Positions 23,213-34,688 of a DNA stretch of 64,000 bases are shown here, piece after piece; the first letter of the stretch is position 1; each line of letters starts with the position of its first letter. The notes below the pieces were generated by a model. The model was given only the letters and a program-made list of their open reading frames with translations, was not told the DNA's origin and made no database searches. The translations under genes were made by a program, and so were the position numbers. Location: NCBI GenBank assembly GCA_023935145.1, contig CM043700.1, positions 37,676,620 to 37,740,619 of the forward strand, given 5' to 3'. This DNA comes from Bretschneidera sinensis. Lineage: Eukaryota > Streptophyta > Magnoliopsida > Brassicales > Akaniaceae.

Positions 23213-24779
23213 CACGGTAGCAAGAGAGTGCTTGAGCAAAGTAAAAATTTGATCACCTATTAAGCTCAAGCACCTCTGGTAAGGAGGCCATGCTGCAGGC
23301 CATTCTTGATCGCCTACCTCCAGAACCCAGTATCTCTCCGACTGCACCACCTGATGATCAGCAGTGAGAGAGTACCATGTCTGGCTGAAGACGTTAAACT
23401 TAGCGCTCATGGGAGGCACCCCACTGCATATCCTTTTTATAGTTTTTATTTATTTATTTATTTATTTTTAGTTCATTTGTCTATTATTTATTACTTGTTT
23501 TCCATTTTATATTTGCTTTCTTTATTTTTCAAGGACAGTGTCAGTGCATCCAGTTGAAGTTTGGGGGCGTGCTACGAGCCATGTCAGCCATCAGTTCTCC
23601 GCCTCCCAGGTCAGATCTTTCCATGCTACTCGCACATTGGGGACAACGTGCATTTTAAGTTTAGGGGTATGGGGACACATTCACACACTACACTATGTCC
23701 TACATTTTTTTTTTTGTTGCTATTTTCATAGATAAATACGTGTTCATTCTGTCAAATAAAATTTTTTTTTGTGATCTAAACAAAACTGTATGATTCAACT
23801 TCATCAGCGAGCTTAACACTTTGAACATATAAGCCAATAATCAAGTTTTGAACCTAGATCACTGCCCTTTAGGCATTTAAGAATTCACAAGTTTAGCTTA
23901 ACTATCACGAGCACATTAGCACATGATCGTGTGGGGTATGACATGTTATTTGGATTTGTATGTTTCTTTTGCTTGACTGTGAACTAGATGACCTATTAGA
24001 TTGACATATTGGCATATGAAAATAGAAAAGATTGATTAGTGCTCAAAAGAAACAAATGCTCCTAATGATCAATAAAATAAATTTTCCGCTGAGTAACTGG
24101 CTCTCTTGCCTCAGTAAGCATTGAGTGTCACGTCAAAAGGTGGAAAATCTTAAATGATCATTAAAAAGAACTTTCCGCTGAGTAACTGGCCCTCTTGCCT
24201 TAGTAAGTATTGAGTGTCACATCAAAAGGTGGAAAAATATAAATGGTAGCATTAAGACCAGTTAGTTTCGTAGCCTTGTTGCCTCGAGCTAGTAAGTCCT
24301 TAGGGGTATCTTTACACCTAATGCCCTAAAACCATCTGGTTTGGGAGTCATTGGCTAAACACTCGTTACACGAGTCAGCAAGAAAACTTAAGGGAACTAA
24401 TGTGGCAAAAAAAATCTCGCAAATAAAAGTCTATGCCATGTTTGTTGACTCTAATAGGAAGTTTGGTGAATCTTGAGTCATGGAAACACTACACGTTTGA
24501 ATTTCTTGGAAACCCAACCTTTTATGTGCTAGTCACCACACACCAAAGTCAAACTTGTGATGTCTTAAACTACCTCATGAATATGATTTACGTTCAAAAC
24601 TCTTATTCATTGCAAAAATATGTTTACATTTGTTAAGCTTGCTCATGAATGCGCATCATAGTTTTGTGTTAAATCTAGATTTTTGATTGACACCATGAAC
24701 ATTGGATTTATCTATGTCTTTCATTTTAGTTTTTAATTTAGTATTGCTAAGGGACTAGCAATATGTAAGTTTGGGGGTG
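23213..24779 (+). other. 3' noncoding region of element C
   Basis: No coding potential and no env-like ORF. It contains the GGCTGAAGACGTTAAAC motif (23383), a pyrimidine-rich tract (23430-23530), the two-copy structured segment at 24081-24238 and the PPT. It is colinear with 216-1620 of remnant B, although their LTRs differ. Confidence 0.7.
24081..24238 (+). repeat. Two-copy stem-loop-like repeat in 3' noncoding region (C)
   Basis: Copies at 24081-24148 and 24171-24238. Copy 1 has outer stem ATTTTCC (24081-24087) with GGAAAAT (24142-24148) and inner stem CTGAG (24089-24093) with CTCAG (24110-24114). Copy 2 keeps TTTCC/GGAAA; its inner right arm CTTAG would still pair through G-U. Counterpart of 901-1065. 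Confidence 0.7.
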
Positions 24780-26041
24780 TGATAGATGCTTAAATATTCA
24801 TATTTAAGCCCCCTTTATTTACAGTTGTTAGGTCCTTTATTACATTAATTTGGTCTCTTTTACTCCATTTGTGTGTTTTATATGTTTTTATAGGGTCTTG
24901 GAGAAAAAGAAGCAGTTTTGGCACTTAAAGAAAGAAATCTGGAAGCCCTGAAGCATTCTCTGGACAAAGTGCGATCGATCGCGCCATGCAATGCGATCGA
25001 GCGCACATGTACGGGCATAAACAGTAAACTGCAGAACCCTATTTTGGCAATAAGAGAATTGTTGTTTTATGAAGGTTTAGGAACTCATGGTTCTCTTAGG
25101 ACTTCTCAAAGACCTATAAATACACTTGTAAATCACACACTTATGACACACCTTAGATAGAAAACACTTCTCTCTTTTCTTTTACTTGGAGTTGAGGGCT
25201 TGGGAGAGAATTGACGCCTCTTCTCTCGGGTTTATTCTTTTTCTTTATGTTTAGTTTATTTGTAATGTTTACTTCAGTTAGTATGTGTAACTAACTCTCT
25301 TATAGGGCTCGATTGAAGCCCTAGTTATGCATTCGCATATTTTTATTCATTGATAAAATCTTTGCCAATAGCTTATTATGTTACTTAACTTGATTAACAC
25401 CTGTGCTTATTTAAATTCCTCATATGTATGTGTAAGGCCAACGTATGCATGTGGTATGGATGGGTTAGTTAGATCAATTTGGATAACCGAGTCCTGGGTC
25501 TAACATTAGTAACAAGGGATATCTTATCCGGATACCTGGGTTAATCAACATGGGAAACCAGGAGTAGATACCATGCCCTAGGTCTCATGTGGTTGTCGAT
25601 TTCCACAGTACTTATGTTTTCTTAAGGAACAACTCGAGCAGATACCATGCTGAATCCCTTAAAGAAGAAAAAGTTAGAGTAGATACCATGCCTAACTTGT
25701 TGCTTAGGGAAATCAATAGCTTAAAGAGTAGATACCATGCCCTTAGGTTGGCAACCAGTAGGTATACATAATAAAGCTAGTGCACTGATACCTTATACAC
25801 ATTGGGAATGTATGACTAGTGGTCGATATCAAAACCCTATGTCTTTATTATCATCAAATCACTTTCCAACAATTATTTATCTCTTTTTACTTTAGAGAAA
25901 CTAATTCTAAAAGTAACTTTACCAATCCCTGTGGAGATGACCTTGCTTTCGCACATTAGACTACACTAATGACCTTGTGCACTTACAAGTATAACTAGTT
26001 CGATTATTCACCCATTAATTTAGGTAGATAATCGCTCAACA
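24780..26041 (+). repeat. 3' LTR of element C
   Basis: 1262 bp, paired with 16322-17637. TATA box TATAAATA at 25115-25122. It lacks about 54 bp in the GATCG-palindrome cluster relative to the 5' LTR. Followed by TSD GTTTT (26042-26046). Confidence 0.92.
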
Positions 26042-26046
26042 GTTTT

Positions 26047-26787
26047 GCAAGAGAACACCCAAATAAGTATCTCAAGGAATTTCACATGGTGTGTTCAAGC
26101 ATGAAACCGACCAGAATTTCTGAAGAGTAAGTCAAGTTGAGAGCCTTTCCATTCTCTCTGGCTGATTCAGCAAAGGAATGGCTCTACTATTTACCTTTCG
26201 ACACTATAACCACATGGAATGATATAAAAAGGCTATTTCTGGAGAAGTATTTCCCTGCATCAAAGGTTGCCAACATCAGGAAGGAAATATGTGGGATTCA
26301 GCAGTACAATGAAAAACCACTTTATAAATACTGAGAGTATTTTAAGAAACTTTGTGCTAGCTGCCCTCACCACCAAATTAGTGAACAACTCCTCATCCAA
26401 TATTTCTATGAAAGGATTATGATTGATACTGCTAGTGGGGGAGTCTTAGTGGATAAAACGCCGGAAGCCGTAAGGAATTTGATTGCAAACATGGCGTTTA
26501 ACTCCCAACAGTTCAGTAACCAGCATGAACCACCACCACAGCCAAAAAAAATGAATAAGGAAGGGACAACAACAATTGAGCAACAACTTGGCCATCTAAT
26601 TTCACTTGTGCAACAAATGGCTGTGAGGAACATGCAACAAGCCAAACCGTATGGAGTTTGTTCGATGATAGGGCATCCAATTGACATGTACCCAACTTTG
26701 TAAGAAGGCAACACGGAGCAAGCTAACGCTATTGGTGGATTTCCAGGTCAACAAAGGCAGAGATAGGACCCTTTCTCCAACACATAC
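26047..26787 (+). pseudogene. gag of element A, part 2
   Basis: Continues part 1 after element C: EFHMVCSSMKPTRISEE, a stop (26128), AFPFSLADSAKEWLYYLP, FPASKVANIRKEICG, another stop (26332), then a Gln/Pro-rich tail and a degenerate zinc knuckle near 26655-26695 in which the first and fourth Cys are Tyr. Interrupted at 26787 within the codons for Thr-Tyr by the CRM-like element; the frame resumes at 30593. Confidence 0.85.
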
Positions 26788-27634
26788 TGATGAGGACACG
26801 ATTAACAAGTGGGATATGGATCCTATTCAAGTTCCAATTGGTCCAGTTACAAGGGCTCAAGCTAAAAGGTTCAAGGAAACTCTCAGTGGGCTGATTCAAC
26901 ACATTTGGGGGCCTAAAGATGATGCTATACGTGATCCACAAGGATGGGTTTCCATGATTCAAGCTTTAGAATAATCTAGCAACTCAAGATTGTGAATTAA
27001 AACTTAGTTTCCCAAAATTGGAGACTTACTCTTTTTTGGGAAGTCTAGAAAAGGAAAATGGCTGGCTACAATTTTCCTTATTACCTTTTCTTAATTGTTT
27101 CCTTATTAATTTAATTATTGAATTGTAAGGCTTGCATGCCAAGTTAGGTACTTTTTTATTTGGATTTTTAGGTTACTAGAATTCTATTTAGGTTTGTTTC
27201 CTATTCCTTAGTTTCCTATTCCTAATTGATGATGAATTTTGGGCAGATTATTTGGAATCTTTTAGTTACCCAATTTGTGATCCTTATGTATTTAAATAGC
27301 TGTAGGCTTTTTGAAATAAGACAATTCATATTTGATTCATACTTTATGAGAGAAAATTCTCTTTGGTTCTTTTAGAACTTCTGAACTTATCGGAGTTTCT
27401 GTGGCGTTCATCTTCGACTTATCAGTCAATCCTCTATAATTGATAGTGGTGTCTTCATTATACCAAGGTTTTTGCTTCAATATAGGCAACGAGTCACGGT
27501 CTCAGTCTTCATTATACCAAGGTTTTTGCTTCAATATAAACAACGGGTCGCGGTCTCACATAAATCTATTTCTAGACGATCTTGTAATCCTTGTTGATCT
27601 ATCAATTCCTTAGTTCTTGGCATGGATCATATCA
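26788..27634 (+). repeat. 5' LTR of the CRM-like element
   Basis: 847 bp, TGATGAGGAC...CATATCA. It opens with coding sequence for the polyprotein tail (VPIGPVTRAQAKRFKETL, stop about 26972). A 57-bp unit with CTTCATTATACCAAGG is tandemly duplicated at 27448-27560. PBS TTGGTATCAGA follows from 27636. Confidence 0.88.
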
Positions 27635-27865
27635 GTTGGTATCAGAATGGGTTCTAATTATAGTTTTTCTTATCTTTTGTTTTGTTTTATTAAGAAAAAA
27701 AAGGCAGAAATTCGAGAAAAAAAAAAGAAAGAACGAATTTCTAGCTTAGAAAAAAAAAGTGGAAAAAAAGTATGTAATATTCAGATTCAATCCTTTCAAT
27801 TCTTGTTTCAATTTCTCATCTTTGTTTTCCTTGTATTATAGCCTTTAAATCCGAATTTCTTTGTG
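27635..27865 (+). other. Leader of the CRM-like element with PBS and deletion junction
   Basis: TTGGTATCAGA from 27636 matches the initiator-Met primer site of chromoviruses. An A-rich leader follows and then, near 27865, sequence jumps straight into the RT thumb region. Gag, protease and the RT catalytic core are missing. Confidence 0.75.
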
Positions 27866-29864
27866 AGTTGTTGATGAAGAGAAGATTCGTGCGATTAAAG
27901 AATGGCCAAGTCCCACGAGTGTAGGTCAAGTTCGTAGTTTTCATGGAATTGCTAGTTTTTACAAGAGATTTGTGAAAGACTTTAATAGTGTTGCCACACC
28001 GCTTACCGAAGTCATCAAGAAGAATGTTGGATTCAAATGGGGAGACGAGCAAGAGAAGCCGTTCCATTTGATTAAAGAAAAATTAACTCATGCTTCTTTA
28101 TTTGCTTTGACTGATTTTACTAAAACGTTTGAAATTAAATGTGATGCTTCAGGTTTGGGTATCAACGCAGTTCTTATGCAAGGAGGAAGACCAATTGTAT
28201 ATTTCAATAAGAAATTAAGTGGGGCAGCTTTAAACTACCCTACTTATGATAAAGAATTTTATGCGTTGGTTCGAGCATTAGAAACATGGCAACACTATCT
28301 TTGGCCTAAGGAGTTCATGATTCACACCGATCATGAGTCCTTGAAGCATTTAAAGGGTCAACACAAGTTGAGTAGGAGACATGCATGATGGGTAGAATTC
28401 ATCGAGACATTTCCATATGTCATTCGATACAAGCAAGGTAAGGAAAACATTATTACAAATGCACTTTCTCGAAGGTACGTGTTAATTTCTACTTGTGATG
28501 AAAAATTACTTGGTTTTGAGTAAATTAAAGAATTGTATCCTTTAGACAACAATTTTTGTGAGGAGTTTCGGGCTTGTGAGAAAAACACAGTGGGTAATTT
28601 CTTTAGGCACGAGGGTTTTTTATTTCGGGAGAATAAGTTGTGTGTATCGAATTGCCCTTTGTGCGATTTGTTAGTAAAGGAATCCCATGAAGGAGGTTTA
28701 ATGGGTCACTTTAGAGTTGCTAAGACCTTAGCCGTTTTACAAGAACACTTCTATTGGCCACACATGAAAAGAGATATTGAGAGAATTTATGGTAGATATG
28801 TCACATGTAGGGAGGCAAAATCTCGAGTGCAACCCCATGGTTTATACACGCCACTGCCCATTCATAGTGAGCCTTGGATAGATATTTCGATGGACTCTAT
28901 GTTAGGTTTACCTAGGTCTAAATGTGGTAGAGATTCAATTTTTGTGGTTGTGAATAGATTTTCTAAGACGACACATTTTATTCAATGTCACAAAACTGAT
29001 TTAGAGAAATTGTAAGATTACATGGTATGCCTAGAACAATAGTTTCGGATAGAGATGCAAAGTTCTTGAGTTACTTTTGGAAGACTTTGTTGTGTAAGTT
29101 AGGGACTAAGCTATTATTTTACTACTTGTCACCCACAAACTAATGGTCAAACTAAAGTAGTGAATAGGACTTTGTCTACTTTGTTGAGGGCTATTATTAA
29201 ACAGAACATCAAAACTTGGGAAGAGTGTTTACCACATGTTGAGTTTGCTTATAATCGTACTGTTCATTCTGCTACTAAGTTTTCACCATTTGAAATTGTT
29301 TATGGTTTCAATCCTTTAACTCCATTGGATTTAACGCCATTACCTATGTCTGAATGTGCTAACTTGGATGGAAAGAAAAATGTTGAATTTGTTAAGCAGA
29401 TACATGAGAAGGCAAGACTAAACGTTGAGAGGAAAACAGAACAATATGCAAAACAAGCTAACAAAGGTCGCCGACAGCTGATTTTTCAACCCGGAGATTA
29501 GATTTGGTTACATATGAGGAAAGAAATATTTTCGGCACAAAAGTGTTCAAAGTTACTTCCTAGAGGAGATGGGCATTTTCAAGTCCTTAAGCGCATCAAC
29601 AACAATGCATACAAATTAGATTTGCCAAGTGAGTACAATGTTAGTGCCACTTTCAATGTTTCTGATTTAAGCCCTTTTGATGTAAGTGATGATTTGAGGA
29701 TTAATCCTTTTCGAGAGGAGGGGAATGATGAGGACTCGGCTAACAAGTGGGATGCAGATCCTATTCAAGTTCCAGTTGGTCCAGTTACAAGGGCTCGAGC
29801 TAAAAGCTTCAAGGAAACTCTCAGTGGGTTGATTCAACATATTTGGGCTAAGAACCATCTTTGA
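27866..29864 (+). pseudogene. pol remnant of the CRM-like element (RT end, RNase H, integrase)
   Basis: Starts in the RT thumb ([20 protein letters not shown]), then RNase H ([36 protein letters not shown]) with a stop at 28386, integrase zinc and core regions (28533-29015: EGFLFRENKLCV, WPHMKRDIERI, PWIDISMDS), a small deletion/frameshift at about 29012, [12 protein letters not shown], and a C-terminal domain (29160-29864) with a stop at 29499. The frame crosses into the 3' LTR at 29726 and ends at 29864, a feature known from CRM elements. Dead copy. Confidence 0.85.
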
Positions 29865-30592
29865 GGGCCCAAGGATGATGCTATACATGATCTACAAGGA
29901 TGGGTTTCCATGATTCAATCTTTGGAATATTCTAGCAACTCAAGATTGTGAATTAAAACTTAGTTTCCCAAAATTGGAGACTTACTCGTTTTTGGGAAGT
30001 CTAGAAAAGGAAAATGGTTGGCTGCAATTTTCTTTATTATCTTTTCTTAATTGTTTCCTTATTAATTTAATTGCTGAATTTTAAGGCTTGCATGCCAAGT
30101 TAGGTACTTTCCTTATTTAGATTTTTAGGTTACCAGAATTCTATTTAGGTTTGTTTCCTATTCCTTAGTTTCATATTCCTGATTGAGGATGAATTTTGAG
30201 TAGATTATTTGGAAGCTTTTAGCTGCCCAATTTGTGATCCTCATGTATTTAAATAGCTATTGGCTTTTTGAAATAAGACAATTCAGATTTGATTCATACT
30301 TTGTGAGAGAAAATTCTCTTTGATTCTTTTAGAACTTCTGAACTTATCAAAGTTTCCATGGCGTTCATCTTCGACTTATCAATCAATCCTTTCATAATTT
30401 ATTGTGGTGTCTTCATTATACCAAGGTTCTTGCTTTAATATAAGCAACAGGTCACAGTCTCAATCTTCATTATACCAAGGTTCCTTCTTCAATATAAGCA
30501 ACGAGTCGTGGTCTCACATATATCTGTTTTTAGACGATCTTATAATCCTTTTTGATCCATCAATTCCTTAGTTCTTGGCGTGGATCATATCA
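29726..30592 (+). repeat. 3' LTR of the CRM-like element
   Basis: 867 bp pair of 26788-27634. It has an extra 17 bp near 29848-29865 that changes the polyprotein end (KNHL then stop) relative to the 5' LTR. The 57-bp CTTCATTATACCAAGG duplication is at 30410-30520. Confidence 0.88.
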
Positions 30593-31200
30593 CCTATAAT
30601 GCTGGATGGAGGAATCATCCTAATTTTAGCTATGGGGGAAATTAACAAAATGCTCCAAATTCCATTCTCAATCGGCCACCGGGGTTAAATCAACAAATGA
30701 TGCAACATCTATACCAAGCTAAACCTCAACCCACCTCACAAAACTCAGTTATATCTCTGGAAGATATAGTAAAAGTCCTTGCTACCAATACAATGCAATT
30801 TCAATAGGAAACCAAGGCAAGTATCTGGAGTTTGGAGAATCAAATTAGCCAACTGGCTATAACAGTGGGTAAGTTAGAAGCACAAAGATCAGGAAAACTC
30901 CCATCTTAGACAGTGGTTAACCCAAGGGAGAATGCTAGTGCAGTCACATTAAGAAGTAGAAAGCCGCTTAAAACTTTACCACATGCACTATCAAGCATGC
31001 CATCCACAAAGGAAGAGTAAAAAAAGAACACCATTCTGGAGGAAGATGAAGGCGAACCATCCACTGATAATTCGTCATCCCCCAAGGTATGTGCAAAAAT
31101 ACCTAACTCTTCCTATGTTATTCCTCCACCTTTTCCCAATAGGTTTACTAAGTCTAAAAAAGAGGAGCAAGATAAGGAAATTCTGGAGACCTTCCATAAG
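30593..31200 (+). pseudogene. gag C-terminal part of element A
   Basis: Resumes at TYNAGWRNHPNFSYGGN after the CRM-like element. Stops occur at about 30644, 30806, 30908 and 31018. A Gln-rich stretch, then SKKEEQDKEILETFHKVEVKIP leads into the protease with a one-base frame change near 31215. Confidence 0.8.
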
Positions 31201-31220
31201 GTGGAGGTAAAAATTCCTCT

Positions 31221-31927
31221 TTGGATGCAATAAAGCAGGTGTCGCTCTATGCCAAGTTCCTGAAAGAATTGTGCACCAATAAGCAAAAGCTGAAAAAGAA
31301 TGAGCAAATAAGTGTGGGGAAAAATGTCTCAGCAGTACTACAAAGGAAATTTCCACCCAAGTGCAAAGATCCAGGCACTTTCACCATTCCCTGCACAATC
31401 GGCAATGAGTTTGAAAAAGCTATGTTAGATTTAGGAGCATCAATTAATATGATGCCTTATTCTATTTATACTTCTTTAAATCTTAGACTACTTATGGAAA
31501 CTGGTGTAATTACACAACTTCTTGACTGTTCTAACACTTATCCAAAGGGAGTTATAGAGGATGTTTTGGTGCAGGTAAATGAATTAGTCTTTATGGTAGA
31601 TTTTTATGTTCTAGAGATGGAGGATGAGACATCTCCCAACCCAACACCGATACTACTAGGAAGACCATTCCTAAAAACTGCGCGGACAAAGACAGATGTT
31701 CATGATGGGACTATCACTATGGAATTCGATGGGGAAGTTATTTGTTTCAATATCTATGAGGCCATGAGATATCCTAGTTATTTGCATTTTGTATTTGCAG
31801 TTGATATCATTGATTCTTTAGCACAACAATTATATGAGTTGACTGGCAAAGACGGTTTGGAGGTCGACATTAGTGGGCATTTGGAGATGGAAACTCCTAA
31901 GAGGCTGAAATATGATGTACAAAAACT
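31221..31927 (+). pseudogene. Aspartic protease of element A
   Basis: About 235 codons in one frame: DAIKQVSLYAKFLKELC, PGTFTIPCTIG, the active-site motif DLGASINMMPYSIY (catalytic Asp intact, unlike element C), PTPILLGRPFLKTA near the end. The frame runs without a stop up to the solo LTR at 31928 that cuts the polyprotein; after the LTR the pol frame resumes at 33157. Confidence 0.85.
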
Positions 31928-33156
31928 TGTTGTGAGTTTTAATTTACTCGAAAGCGCACGAGTCGTTTGCAATATAGTGTTGTGCAAGTGCGAGGTCAAA
32001 TCCACAGGGAATTGTGTTGTGAAAATATAATTTAATCTAAACTAACTTTATTTTAACCTAGTTCTGAATTTTGAATGATATTGCAAAAGAAATATAAACT
32101 AAGCTAAGTTGATTTAAAAACTAATAATTAAAACACTAAGGTTTCCGAATCCACCCTACCAAAGTTAAGCATATATGTTCTAAAAATATAGCCTATCAAA
32201 ACATTCCATGAATCCAACTATAAGACAAAACAAAAAGAATATCCCAATTAAACCAAAAGCGTCCAATGTATCCGCTCTTAACAAATCACAAAGGAAATCC
32301 AATTTAATCGAAAAGCATTCAATGTATCCATCAGATGAAACACAAGGAATATCCAACAGACAATTTAAACTCAATCAATTATAAGATTAACTCGAATAAT
32401 TGACAGAACATTTATACTAAAAATTGTCATATTTGTACAAGAAAATCTGAACTACTACGCCAAATAACGGTGGGGCTTCATCTTCAACCTTAGTTGAAGA
32501 GTCTAGCCACTCATAACTATAAAACTATAATAAAAAGTGCTAAACATTTAAACTAAAACAACTGAATATAAAGAAATAAATAAAAAAAACTTTACATGGG
32601 AGAAATTCCACTCGCTGACGGGCGACGCTTCCCCTCGTGGTAGCAATGCCTTCGAGATCCACCAGAATATTGGCGGACGTCCACCGGTAAACACCAAAGT
32701 GGCTCAGGAATTGTACACTGAATGATGAAGCCAGATGGTGTTTATATAGAGGAAGACCCGGAGCAATATGGGTTGCAGATTCGATGTGGGATGCTGCTCT
32801 TGTGCGCTCGATCGCAGTGTGGTGCGATCGATCGCATGTCTTGTGCGCACGATCTCATGTGCACTTGATCGCATGTCTTCTACGATCGATCGCAGATGCA
32901 CTGAACTTCAAATATTTCGATGTGGGATGTTGACCATGCGCTCGTTCATAGGCAGGTGCGCTCGATCGCATATCTCGTGCGATCGATCGCAATGTCTCCA
33001 GAAGCTTCACATCTCCTTAAATGCTTTATTTTCTCCACAAACCTATAAAAATACACAAAACACAAGAAAGACGTAAAATAAAGTGAAATACTACTAACTA
33101 AGAGCATAACAAATATAAGTTAAGGGTCTAAAATATGCAATATTTAAGACTCATCA
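31928..33156 (-). mobile_element. Solo LTR D (family of remnant B), minus strand
   Basis: On the minus strand TGATGAGTC...CTCACAACA, homologous along its length to 1621-2928. TATA box on the minus strand near 32740-32748. It is rich in GATCGATCGC palindromes (32800-32995). On the + strand ATGTAC occurs just left (31915-31920) and just right (33157-33162). Between the LTR end and the left copy are seven extra bases that read AGTTTTT on the minus strand, the same as the bases following the 5' LTR of element C. Confidence 0.85.
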
Positions 33157-34640
33157 ATGTACAAGTGGTTGAAGATGTAGAGGAAGCTGTGGCATTCTTG
33201 GTAGCCCTACCACAAAAGAGGTATGATGTTTTGTTCCTTGAATTACTCATATCTAATGAGAAACTTTTACCTTTTGTGATACAGACACCTAACTTGGAAC
33301 TGAAACCCTTTCCGGAGCATCTTAAGTATGTTTACCTGGGTGAGAATGACACATTACCAAGAACCTATCAGATTTACCCAATCTCAGATAGCAAGTGGGT
33401 AAGTCCGTTACAAGTGGTTACAAAGAAATATGGGGTCATTGTCGTCAAGAACAAAGATAATGAGCTAGTTCCGACCCGTATCCAAACCGGATGACGAGTT
33501 TAACTCGACTACTGAAAACTCAACTCGGCAACTCACAAAGACCACTTTCCTCTGATGTTCATTGATCAAATGCTTGAAAGGTTAGCCAATCATTCTTACT
33601 ACTATTTTCTTGATGGTTATTCAGGCTATAACCAAATTGTGATTGCACCAGAAAACCAAAAGAATACGACAATCACATGTCCATTTGGTATTTTTTCCTA
33701 CCGACACATGCCTTTTGGTCTTTGAAATGCTCCAGCAACTTTTCAATGGTGTATGGTTAGTATTTTTTCAGAATATGTTAAGAACATAATAGAGGTATTG
33801 ATGGATGATTTTAGTGTCTATGGTGATTCTTTTGATAAATGTCTTGATAACCTTACACTCATTCTTAAAAGTTGCATGGAAACTAACCTTGTATTAAACT
33901 AGGAAAAATGTCATTTTATGGTAGATCAAGGTATAGATTGGGACATGTTATATCTTCTAGAGGTATTGAGGTTGATAAATCTAAGATTGATCTTGTTCGT
34001 TCCTTATCACCTCCCATTAGTGTGAGGGAGATTCGCTCTTTTCTTAGTCATACAGGATTTTATCACAAGTTTATCAAAGATTTTTCAAAAATAACATTGC
34101 CCTTGTGCAAGTTGCTTCAAAAGGATGTAGTTTTTGAGTTTGATTAGAAGTGCAAAGAAGCATTTGAAAAACTGAATGAGCTCTTGACTTCGGCTCTTGT
34201 CATCAAACCACTTGATTGGAACCTCCCATTTGAGATCATGTGCAACACAAGGGACTATGCTAAGGGTGCTGTTTTAGGACAACGAGTGGGAAATCTTCCT
34301 CACGCCATCTACTATGCATCCCGGACATTAAATAATGCCCAGCTTAACTATTCCACAACTAAAAATGAGCTTTTGGCGGTTATCTTTGCTTTAGAAAAAT
34401 TCTATTCTTACTTGATTGGTACAAAGGTAATCATTTATTCTATTATGCAGCTCTTAGGTACTTGCTGACTAAGAAGGATGCTAAGCCACGCATCATCTGA
34501 TGGATACTTCTCTTGCAAGAATTCGAATTAGAGATTAAAGATAAGAGAGGTAGTGAAAATCTGGTTGCGGATCATCTAAACCGCTTTATTCATGATCAAG
34601 ATGCCCTACCACTACATGAGAATTTTTTGGATGAGTAGTT
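33157..34640 (+). pseudogene. Reverse transcriptase / RNase H of element A
   Basis: Starts with the RT N-terminal block (TPNLELKPFPEHLKYVYLGEN), then skips about 70 residues to YPISDSKWVSP (deletion at about 33360). Active-site box MDDFSVYG intact near 33803. Stops at 33493, about 33724 and 33901 (Trp codon to TAG), 34145 and 34498. RNase H motifs at 34184-34468, with the CDAS motif changed to CNTR and the TDH motif lost. Dead. Confidence 0.85.
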
Positions 34641-34688
34641 ATCTTTAGTTGGATTGGTAGCCTTTGGTACGTAGATATTGTCAATTAC

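Larger units (their letters stand above)
16322..26041 (+). mobile_element. Athila-like Ty3/gypsy element C (9.7 kb, complete structure)
   Basis: 5' LTR 16322-17637, PBS 17644-17661, gag, protease, RT/RNase H, integrase, 3' noncoding region, PPT (GTTTGGGGGTG, 24769-24779), 3' LTR 24780-26041, 5-bp TSD GTTTT. The LTRs differ by scattered substitutions and one indel of about 54 bp, so this is a younger insertion than its host. It has the longest surviving pol ORFs in the block (345 and 391 codons), yet protease, RT and integrase each carry lesions. It sits in gag of element A. Confidence 0.92.
26788..30592 (+). mobile_element. CRM-like chromovirus with internal deletion
   Basis: 5' LTR 26788-27634, tRNA-Met-type PBS right after it, pol remnant, PPT (GAGAGGAGGGGAA, 29713-29725), 3' LTR 29726-30592. 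Flanks CATAC (26783-26787) and CCTAT (30593-30597) look like an aged 5-bp TSD (two mismatches); joining them restores gag of A. Gag, protease and most of RT are deleted, leaving about 2.1 kb of internal sequence. The ORF running into the 3' LTR and the domain sequences resemble the CRM clade. Confidence 0.85.
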
